Shown in pieces: positions 1 through 5,616 of a stretch of 56,715 bases of DNA; the first letter of the stretch is position 1, and each line of letters begins with the position of its first letter. Where the stretch lies: the NCBI GenBank assembly GCA_038253555.1, contig JBBSGZ010000007.1, positions 1 through 56,715 of the forward strand. Direction: 5' to 3'. Source of the DNA: JALYUA01 sp038253555 (GTDB lineage: Bacteria; Acidobacteriota; Thermoanaerobaculia; UBA5066; Gp7-AA6). Below the pieces are notes generated by a model, which was not told the DNA's origin, did not search any database, and worked only from the letters and a program-made list of their open reading frames with translations. A program made the translations under genes and the position numbers.

Positions 1-141
1 GTGATCCCTTGGAATCAACTCCTCCGGCGTCACCGTCACCATCAACGCGGCCTGCTTCTCGGTATCTCCTCGCATTTCTACAAGGTGCAGCCCAGACCAA
101 TCCATGTCAACCCAAAATCGACTTTTTCAGCAGCCTGCTAG
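1..141. mobile_element. terminal part of an insertion-like element (truncated by window start)
   Basis: The sequence TTTTTCAGCAGCCTGCTAG ends at 141. It matches, apart from one base, the right terminus of the 256-bp element at 26262-26517 and ends in the same CTAG tetranucleotide. The upstream part lies outside the window, so it is unknown whether this is the end of a full insertion sequence or of a non-autonomous copy. No transposase domain is recognisable in the 141 bases visible; a 46-codon open stretch runs from base 1 to the TAG inside the repeat. Confidence 0.5.
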
Positions 142-437
142 GAGTCTGCGCATTATGCGCTCGGCGCGCGATTTCTGCGACCTCTTTCTCACCAGGAACC
201 CGCCTTCCGCCGATCCTGGCTCGGAGCACTGTCCAGAAGTCACCTCGCTTGGACTCCAAGTGTCCGCTCATGCGTGGCACTGTTGAGGATCAGTCAAGGG
301 ATGCGGGAAGAGGAGATCGAGAGCTACTGCCATGCGGTTGAAGCAAGATCGCCTGCTCAAGCGAAAAGCGTCATCGGAAGATCAATCCGGCGATGAGCGA
401 AGGCGATCCGGTGCTGAAGACGAAAGCTGAGGACTCG
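142..437. other. no recognisable gene
   Basis: About 300 bases follow the element end. Short open frames exist but none shows a ribosome binding site, a recognisable domain or convincing codon bias. An in-frame ATG for the next gene occurs at 393, but the one at 438 has the better upstream purine-rich stretch (TGAGGA). Confidence 0.4.
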
Positions 438-1410
438 ATGAAATCTAAAGGTGCGCCGGTCAAACCTCAATCAGCGCCGAAGAACAGGACCCCTGACCTC
501 CTGGATCGATTTCGCGGGGCGATGATGGGACTTGCCGCGGGAGATGCGGTCGGAACCACGGTGGAATTTGAACCGCCAGGGAGTTTCAAACCGGTCACTG
601 ACCTCGTAGGTGGCGGGCTGTTCGGGCTCGAGCCGGGGGAGTGGACGGACGACACCTCGATGGCTCTGTGCCTCGCGGAAAGCCTGCTCGAAACGGGAGG
701 CTTCGACCCCGTCGATCAACTGACGAGATACGTGCGGTGGCAAGACGATGGGCATCTTTCCAGCAACGGCAGGTGCTTCGATATTGGCAATACGGTGAGA
801 GCGGCTCTCGACCGTTTTAGGCACACACGAGCGGCCCCATCAGGCGGGCAACGGCTCACTCATGCGGCTCGCGCCCGTGCCGCTCTTTTTCTTTCGGAAC
901 CCGGGAGAGGCAATCTCCATGGCGGGGGAGAGCTCTCGGACAACCCACCAGGCGCCGACGACGATCGACGCTTGCCGCTACTACGCCGGTCTGATTCTCG
1001 GCGCGCTGACCGGAGTTTCAAAGGAGCGTCTTTTTGCGACGCACTTTTCGCCGATTCCCGGCTACTGGGAGGCGGCACCGCTCCATCCGGAGATCGACGA
1101 GATCGCGGCAGGGTCGTTCCGGCGCCGGGAGCCTCCCGAGATCAAAGGCACCGCGTTCGTCGTGCGCTCCATGGAGGCGGCGCTCTGGGCGTTCGATCGG
1201 AGCAGCTCGTTCAAGGAAGGGTGCCTGAAGGCGGTGAATCTGGGGAACGATGCGGACACGACGGCGGCCGTCTACGGGCAGCTCGCGGGCGCGTTCTACG
1301 GCGAGTCGGGCATCCCGGCGGAATGGCGCAGAAAGATCGCGAAGGCTTCGCTGATCAAAGGATTCGCTGACCGACTCCACGAGCGACTTACCCCGCAACC
1401 GAATCGATGA
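438..1410 (+). pseudogene. ADP-ribosylglycohydrolase (DraG family), frameshifted
   Basis: The family removes ADP-ribose from proteins or nucleic acids using a binuclear Mg centre. The first frame (438 to about 840) carries the N-terminal half with GDAVGTT and the metal-binding WTDDTSMAL. The second frame (about 841-1410) carries AGNGSLMRLAPVPLFF and the C-terminal metal motif GNDADTTAAVYGQLAGAF. The two halves are in different frames and together make a nearly full-length enzyme. The junction between FRHTRAAP and the AGNGSL motif also lacks several residues usual in the family, so a small deletion is likelier than one miscalled base. The start at 438 follows TGAGGA; 393 is an alternative in frame. 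If the shift is real the product is inactive. Confidence 0.85.
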
Positions 1411-1607
1411 CCGAGGCCGGATAGAGCGGCGAGCCCGCGCCGGGGGCCAATGACTCCCCTTGCTGGAACCTGATGTGGGCTGCAGTGTTCAAAGCACAGT
1501 CGCTTGCGTGGTGTCCGCCGAACCAAAATTTTAGCGTCTCGTGGACCTCAAGTGTCCGACCTCACATGGCAATCTGAGAACAGCCGAAGGGAGGAAATCT
1601 GGGAACA

Positions 1608-1925
1608 TTGCATCAGCTGGCGAAAGCCCGAGCTCTCCGTGGGCTGGCTGAAAAGGAAATTCAGGAAGACGTCATGTTTTCGCATCCCATTCCGGGGGTC
1701 TGCGAGGGATGCGGGGCCCGCCGCACGTTCGTTACGATCATGCATGACAGCGGTACGGACGCGGGATCCTCGATCCTCATCGTCACGGTTCCCCATTACC
1801 TCTGCGACGGGGTCTCGGTGCTTTCAGCGAACCTGCCCGATGGACCCGAGGCGGATCCCGACGACAGTTCTGCAGGCGGAGATTCTCCCGCCGTGGAGGG
1901 TCTCCGGAAGAGGGAAGACCAGTAA
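1608..1925 (+). CDS. small hypothetical protein
   Basis: No family was recognised. The 105-residue frame contains a Cys pair (VCEGCGARR) resembling half of a zinc-binding knuckle, then a hydrophobic beta-rich stretch (SSILIVTVPHYLCDGVSVL) and an acidic tail. ATG at 1674 (MFSHPIPGVCEG) is a possible shorter start. Codon bias is weaker than in neighbouring genes and no strong ribosome binding site is seen. It lies between a broken gene and a convergent gene, so it may be a remnant. Confidence 0.3.
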   Translation: MHQLAKARALRGLAEKEIQEDVMFSHPIPGVCEGCGARRTFVTIMHDSGTDAGSSILIVTVPHYLCDGVSVLSANLPDGPEADPDDSSAGGDSPAVEGLRKREDQ

Positions 1926-1970
1926 CCCGGGACCCGAACAACACATCGAAAGCGCCTGGCGATGGCACTT

Positions 1971-2438
1971 CTAAGTAGTGCGTGCGGCCTTCCTGGATTT
2001 GATGACCGGGTTCTTGGGAGAAGCCTTCACCCGTTCGGCGGGAGGAGCGTCTAGATCTCCAAGTCGGACTCGAATCGCGCGGATGGCTCGTCGAAGCGTG
2101 TACACGTCTTCGTTTGTCCACTCTCCCCAATTACTGATGCACCGTTGCTGGCAGAAGAGGAAAGTTCGCAGTCGGACGATCGATCGGCCGGGTGGGGCGC
2201 CGCCCTTTTCGAAGCACTTGTCGGACGAGCCCCAATAGAGATACCCATTGAAGCTCAGCGCGAACTGCTCAATCTCAGGCTGACCGGCGTTCACCGGCGG
2301 GACGTCTTCCAGGAGAATCTTGCGCTTCGGACGCTGGAGCTCGGGAGGAGGAGGAGGCTTACGCGAACCGCGACGAGGCCGCTTCGGTTGGTTGGCCGAA
2401 CGAACGACCGGCTTGGCATTCTCGGGGCGCCGGATCAA
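1971..2438 (-). CDS. conserved-looking hypothetical protein, basic proline-rich N-terminus
   Basis: A 155-residue protein of unknown function. The first 40 residues are basic and proline-rich (KPPPPPELQRPKR). The core reads as a compact domain: FALSFNGYLYWGSSDKCFE, then RLRTFLFCQQR, then a helical segment with NEDVYTLRRAIRAIRVRL. The tail is Lys/Arg rich. The aromatic motif and the LRTFLF helix look constrained, unlike random frame translation. There is no signal peptide or membrane segment, so it should be cytoplasmic. It is divergent from the toxin-antitoxin pair at 2573, with under 140 bases between them. Confidence 0.55.
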   Translation of the reverse strand: MIRRPENAKPVVRSANQPKRPRRGSRKPPPPPELQRPKRKILLEDVPPVNAGQPEIEQFALSFNGYLYWGSSDKCFEKGGAPPGRSIVRLRTFLFCQQRCISNWGEWTNEDVYTLRRAIRAIRVRLGDLDAPPAERVKASPKNPVIKSRKAARTT

Positions 2439-2528
2439 GTGCTCTCAGTCTATCGCCTGAAATGGGTTCAGTTCCAATTCGTCGACTCGAACGGCGGGCG
2501 TTGAGGAGGGCTCGCCCGCGCCAATGAG

Positions 2529-2570
2529 ATTGAGTGGTATAGGCACTCGATTGCGTGGTATAAGCACGCG
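2529..2570 (+). promoter_or_regulatory. twin palindromic operator overlapping the promoter of the HTH-NTase/HEPN operon
   Basis: Two 21-base units sit head to tail (2529-2549 and 2550-2570) and end two bases before the ATG at 2573. Each contains a 17-base palindrome with 5-base arms around GTATA: GAGTG/CACTC in the first and GCGTG/CACGC in the second. The units differ at three positions, and two of these are compensating changes that keep the arms complementary. The 21-base period puts both sites on the same face of the helix. TATAAG at 2559-2564 fits a -10 box that would give a leaderless or nearly leaderless transcript; no Shine-Dalgarno sequence precedes the ATG. Autoregulation by the downstream HTH protein is inferred. 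Confidence 0.75.
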
Positions 2571-2572
2571 TT

Positions 2573-3160
2573 ATGGACAGTCTCAGCCGACTCCTATCCT
2601 CCCGGGTCAAGGCAGAAGTATTTCGGTTGCTCTTCGGACTGGATGTCCGTGAGCTCCACGTCCGGGAGATCGCCAGGCAGGCCGGGCTCAACGACGCGAC
2701 CGTGCGTCAGGAACTCAGGCGGCTGGCCGGCCTGCGGCTCGTTACCGTGCGACGGTCCGGGAACCGGGCGTATTACCGGGCGGAAGTGACCAATCCGCTC
2801 TACACGGACATTCGGAACATCGTCGTGAAGACGACCGGCTTCGTCGACGCCTTGCGGCAGGCGCTTGTCCGGAGGCCCGGCATCCGAGTGGCATTCATTT
2901 TTGGATCGCTTGCATCCGGAGGCGAGAAGCCGGCGAGTGACATCGATCTCATGATCGTGGGATCCGTCTCGCTTCGGAAACTCGCGGAGTGGCTGGCAGG
3001 CATACCCGACCGAGTCGGGCGTGAGATCAATCCTCACGTTTTTACCCCACAAGAAGTCGCGCGCCGGCGTCAGGGGCGTGATCACTTTCTCAAGTCGGTG
3101 CTCGACGCGCCCAAGCTCTTTGTCGTAGGAACCGAAGATGACCTTGCAGAAGTGGCTTGA
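2573..3160 (+). CDS. HTH domain fused to minimal nucleotidyltransferase (antitoxin/regulator of HEPN pair)
   Basis: 195 residues. Residues about 1-70 form a winged helix of ArsR type (ELHVREIARQAGLNDATVRQ, wing with GNRAYYRAE). Residues about 100-185 are a MNT-type nucleotidyltransferase with FIFGSLASG and SDIDLMIVG, the GS...SDxD catalytic pattern, and a third acidic residue in REINPHVF. In known MNT/HEPN systems the nucleotidyltransferase neutralises the HEPN toxin, in some cases by adenylylating it. Here the HTH gives the same protein a way to repress its own promoter, where two palindromes lie. The gene overlaps the HEPN gene by 23 bases, so the two are translationally coupled. Target and modification are not known. 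Confidence 0.9.
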   Translation: MDSLSRLLSSRVKAEVFRLLFGLDVRELHVREIARQAGLNDATVRQELRRLAGLRLVTVRRSGNRAYYRAEVTNPLYTDIRNIVVKTTGFVDALRQALVRRPGIRVAFIFGSLASGGEKPASDIDLMIVGSVSLRKLAEWLAGIPDRVGREINPHVFTPQEVARRRQGRDHFLKSVLDAPKLFVVGTEDDLAEVA

Positions 3161-3581
3161 GTTTGGGTGGCTTCGGCCTCACCAGACCAGCCGGGGAGAG
3201 ATTTCGGGATTGCTCTCGATCGTTGATCGCGATCTCAAAGATGCGGACGAACATTCGATTTCGCCTGACTGGCGGCTCGGAATTGCCTACAATGCCGCTT
3301 TGAAGCTCTGCACAATCCTCCTTCACGCCTCGGGGTATCGACCCGATCGGGCGCTCGCTCACAAGCGGACGATCGACGCTCTTCCCCTCATACTGGGAGA
3401 CCGTCGAAGAGGGGATGCCGCATACCTCGACGTTTGCCGCATCAAACGAAACGCGGTGGAGTACGACGCGGCGGGCGGCGCGACCGATGCGGAGGCGGAT
3501 GAGCTCCTGCAGTTTGCGACTACCCTGCGCGAGGACGTGATCGGGTGGCTGAGAACGACTCACCCGGAGCTCGTTCCTTGA
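3138..3581 (+). CDS. HEPN-domain protein, probable toxin of the pair
   Basis: 147 residues, mostly helical, with the layout of small HEPN proteins. These are often metal-independent RNases whose active residues come from an R-x4-6-H type motif. Visible here: SPDWRLGIAYNAALKLCT, helix starts resembling HEPN helix 2, and CRIKRNAVEYD near residues 112-122. The motif is RNxxEYD, with Tyr in place of the usual His, a variant seen in a subset of small HEPN families. It starts inside the 3' end of the nucleotidyltransferase gene. Toxicity is inferred from the pairing; it has not been shown for this variant. Confidence 0.8.
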   Translation: MTLQKWLEFGWLRPHQTSRGEISGLLSIVDRDLKDADEHSISPDWRLGIAYNAALKLCTILLHASGYRPDRALAHKRTIDALPLILGDRRRGDAAYLDVCRIKRNAVEYDAAGGATDAEADELLQFATTLREDVIGWLRTTHPELVP

Positions 3582-3842
3582 AAGCCGGCTCCCCGGTTCA
3601 CCCTGAAACCCCGGCGGGCGGTCAAACGGTCGAGTCGCCGCACATTGGAGGATGGGACCCTTCCCGTCCGCCTTTCTTCCGCGCGGTGGGACAAGTCTCA
3701 GTGATCCACTTTCCGAATCCCCCGCCCGTCGCGGGAGGTGGGGGTGAATCGGGGGAAAGGTGGGGAAATCCGAATTCAGCAATTCAGCGTTGGCCCTATC
3801 GCCGGACTGTCCGGAGACAGCGTTGCGTGTTGAGAAGGATCT
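3582..3842. other. convergent intergenic region with hairpin, no gene seen
   Basis: The region separates the HEPN gene (plus strand) from a Phd antitoxin (minus strand). A GC-rich inverted repeat around 3718-3746 (CCCCCGCCC ... GGGAGGTGGGGG) could terminate from both sides. Reading the minus strand downstream of the antitoxin, no PIN-domain or ParE/RelE-like toxin frame is visible, so the antitoxin is an orphan here. Confidence 0.5.
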
Positions 3843-4082
3843 TCAAGGCTCGAAGGTTGAAAGGACGTCGGCGGGGAGCGGGGCGTCGAAGTCCTCCGGG
3901 ACCTCAAATTTCCCTTTTTGGCTGCCCAGCGCGCGGGGTTCGACTGACTTGCCTGCCGGAATCAACCGGGTGACCGCTTTAATCGCTTTTATGACCAGGA
4001 TCTCTCCGCCCGCTCCGACCCGACTCAGCAGACGGGAAAGGTGAGTCCTGGCCTCGTGAATGCTGACCATTTTCATCGGCAT
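3843..4082 (-). CDS. Phd/VapB-type antitoxin, orphan
   Basis: 79 residues. The N-terminal MVSIHEARTHLSRLLSRV is the typical Phd/YefM fold start (dimerisation and DNA binding). It is followed by a GEILVIKAIKAVTRLIPAG strand pair and a C-terminal VPEDFDAPLPADVLSTFE tail, which in the family wraps and inhibits a PIN-domain VapC toxin. Length is normal. No toxin gene follows, although the toxin usually starts within a few bases. The residues IKAIKAV replace the usual pattern with Gly-Lys-Pro after the strand. It lies 8 bases after the frameshifted antitoxin at 4091-4377 on the same strand. Confidence 0.8.
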   Translation of the reverse strand: MPMKMVSIHEARTHLSRLLSRVGAGGEILVIKAIKAVTRLIPAGKSVEPRALGSQKGKFEVPEDFDAPLPADVLSTFEP

Positions 4083-4090
4083 CGAGAAGA

Positions 4091-4377
4091 CTAGACCAAT
4101 ACCTTGGTCAAAGTCGTAACCCGCGCGCGGGCGGTTGCGAAAGCCTCGACCTGCGTTTGCATACGACCCGTTCTCAGATTCGTCTCGTGTGCGATCAGTT
4201 TCAAAAGGACCGTCGCCTCGCAGTGATCTTCGTAGCTTTCGAAATCGAGGAGGACTGCTTTGGCTCGCCGCTCTGCGTGATCACGACCGGACGTCGGGTC
4301 TCGTAGACCTTCCGAAGCAGCGTGTCAGCGCTCGTTTTCAGGGCTGCTACCGATACAGAGTCGCGCCTTCGCGGCAT
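4091..4377 (-). pseudogene. YefM/Phd-type antitoxin with one-base frameshift
   Basis: From an ATG at 4377 the minus strand reads a Phd-like N-terminus (SVSVAALKTSADTLLRKV, then ETRRPVVITQSGEP). At about 4260 one base is missing. In the next frame the protein continues as KAVLLDFESYEDHCEATVLL, then KLIAHETNLRTGRM, ending at TAG (4091-4093). The joined product is a normal-length YefM family antitoxin. These normally precede a RelE/ParE toxin, but here a second, VapB-like antitoxin follows after 8 bases and neither toxin is found. Genuine decay or a sequencing error cannot be told apart from the sequence alone. Confidence 0.75.
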
Positions 4378-4460
4378 GGTGCCGAGAGAGTACGTGATGC
4401 GCGCTTGGGTTTGCTTTTCGAGAAACCGGGGATGACGCTTCCGCTCTGCTAAGATGAAGG

Positions 4461-4556
4461 GCATCAAGAGAGGCGCGAGGGTTCTGGCCCGTCGACCGTC
4501 CGGCAACCTGCGAACGCAGCAAGGTGCCAATGCCAGCCCGAAAGGGAACGATGAGG
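4461..4556 (+). promoter_or_regulatory. SAM-I riboswitch aptamer
   Basis: The conserved S-box elements occur in order: ATCAAGAGAGG at 4463-4473; GAGGGTTCTGGCCC at 4477-4490; GA in the kink-turn region then CCGGCAACC at 4500-4508; a P3 hairpin TGCGAACGCA; AAGGTGCCAATGCC at 4521-4534; and a short CCC-GAAA-GGG P4 before GATGAG. The P1 helix pairs CATC (4462-4465) with GATG (4550-4553). SAM-I riboswitches bind S-adenosylmethionine and usually turn off methionine or cysteine genes. Here the aptamer is followed by a terminator and then an unrecognised gene at 4655. Confidence 0.92.
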
Positions 4557-4580
4557 CTCACGCGAGCAAACAGGCGTGAG

Positions 4581-4609
4581 GCCCCTCGCGATCGAGGGGC
4601 TTTTCGTTT
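4581..4609 (+). terminator. intrinsic terminator of the SAM riboswitch expression platform
   Basis: A perfect 8-bp stem (GCCCCTCG/CGAGGGGC) with a CGAT loop at 4581-4600 is followed by TTTTCGTTT. Just before it, CTCACGC (4556-4562) and GCGTGAG (4573-4579) form another perfect inverted repeat that could serve as, or compete with, an antiterminator. The arrangement fits transcriptional OFF control by SAM. Confidence 0.88.
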
Positions 4610-4654
4610 CGGGCGGCGGGCTTCGGGCCAGCGACCTCCCGCCCGGAGGTTTCG

Positions 4655-5350
4655 ATGTCGAAGTGGCAGTCGGTCGGATATGTGCCCGGGAGCGGCCCGG
4701 AAATCGAGTGGACGCGGCAGGTCGAAAAGCAGCTCCTGCGCGAGCACCTTTCGATTCTCGTCGCGAGCTCGCGCCGGATCATCGAAACGCCGCGGTACTT
4801 CTTCTGTGGGCCCGTTTCCGCCTGGCTCTCGACGTGGTTTCTCTATGGCGGAGGCGGGAGGATTCCGCTCGGGGTGCTCTGTCTCCTCTGGGAGGCGGGC
4901 GAGATGGTGTTCGAGTGCCCGGGCTGCGGCGGCGTCCTCTATGCCGTCGGCGTCGGCGGATCGCCGTTCTCCGGGTCGGCCACGGCCTGGGGGGTGTGCG
5001 TCGGATGCCGGACGTGGCAGCGGCAGCCGGATGCGGGCGGCTCTCGGACGATCCACGTCGTCGGGGGATTGCTGGGCGGGTACCGCAACGAACCGGTGAT
5101 CGAGCGGGGGAAGCAGCCGCGTTTCGACTGGAAGGAGGGGCTCGTCGGGGAGTCCACGCCGGATAGGGTGATCGTTCCGGCGGTGGTTCACGTGGACCTC
5201 TCGACTCTGATCGGCGACCTCACCGATCATAGGGGTGAGGAGAGTGGTCGCGTTTTTGCTCCTGCCAGTCGATCTGCCATGGTTCCGCGTGAGGAGAAGC
5301 GCCCATCCGGGATGACGTTTCCGCTGTTGCTCGAGAAGAAGAGTCACTGA
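4655..5350 (+). CDS. unknown protein with CxxC motifs, under SAM riboswitch control
   Basis: 231 residues; no family recognised. The start at 4655 has a strong GGAGG six bases upstream and lies 45 bases after the riboswitch terminator. Residues about 20-45 are helical (QVEKQLLREHLSILVASSRR). A hydrophobic stretch SAWLSTWFLYGGGG and PLGVLCLLWEAGE follow. Residues about 88-125 contain VFECPGCGGVLYAVGVGG and GVCVGCRTW, two CxxC pairs about 30 residues apart that could form a zinc ribbon. A Gly-rich segment GGLLGG follows. The last 40 residues overlap a short repeat also present near 4430, so the true C-terminus may be shorter. SAM control suggests a role in methionine, cysteine or SAM metabolism; the biochemical function is unknown. 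Confidence 0.75.
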   Translation: MSKWQSVGYVPGSGPEIEWTRQVEKQLLREHLSILVASSRRIIETPRYFFCGPVSAWLSTWFLYGGGGRIPLGVLCLLWEAGEMVFECPGCGGVLYAVGVGGSPFSGSATAWGVCVGCRTWQRQPDAGGSRTIHVVGGLLGGYRNEPVIERGKQPRFDWKEGLVGESTPDRVIVPAVVHVDLSTLIGDLTDHRGEESGRVFAPASRSAMVPREEKRPSGMTFPLLLEKKSH

Positions 5351-5616
5351 AGGCCTTGTTCGGCGGAGCAGGGTCTTGCCCGTTCATCGACCCGCTGGAT
5401 CGCCGCTCACACTCATCCTTTCCGCGACTGCGGGAAAGGGGGAGGTGATGAACGCATCGCCTGCCTTCGGGCCCCGACCCTCTCCCCGAGCGCGGGGCGA
5501 GGAGCCTTCAAGAGCCGCTGGCATGAATACGTCATTGACTCGGCGCGGCGCCCACCGGTCGCTCGACCCGGGAGACGCGGCCGGCTCAAACTTTCTGATA
5601 TGATTGGACTTACCCG
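5351..5616. repeat. intergenic region with two REP-like hairpins
   Basis: Two palindromes are visible. The first is CCTTTCCGC-GACT-GCGGGAAAGG at about 5418-5441. The second is CCTCTCCCC-GAGCGC-GGGGCGAGG at about 5479-5502. The second resembles CCCTCTCCCC...GAGGGGGAGG at 9303-9334, so it may be a dispersed extragenic palindrome. TATGAT at 5599-5604 is a possible -10 box just upstream of glgP. No gene was found. Confidence 0.5.

Noticed and set aside
1504..1974. 156-codon plus-strand frame overlapping the small hypothetical protein
   Set aside because: Less convincing codon pattern and no domain; the frame at 1608 has the better Cys and hydrophobic pattern.
3582..3842. VapC or RelE toxin downstream of the antitoxin
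   Set aside because: All three minus-strand frames were read; no PIN Asp motifs or RelE-like strand pattern were seen.
4325..5347. Long minus-strand open frame over the riboswitch and its gene
   Set aside because: Arg/Pro-rich translation without domains, antisense to a gene with a clear ribosome binding site and to a structured RNA.
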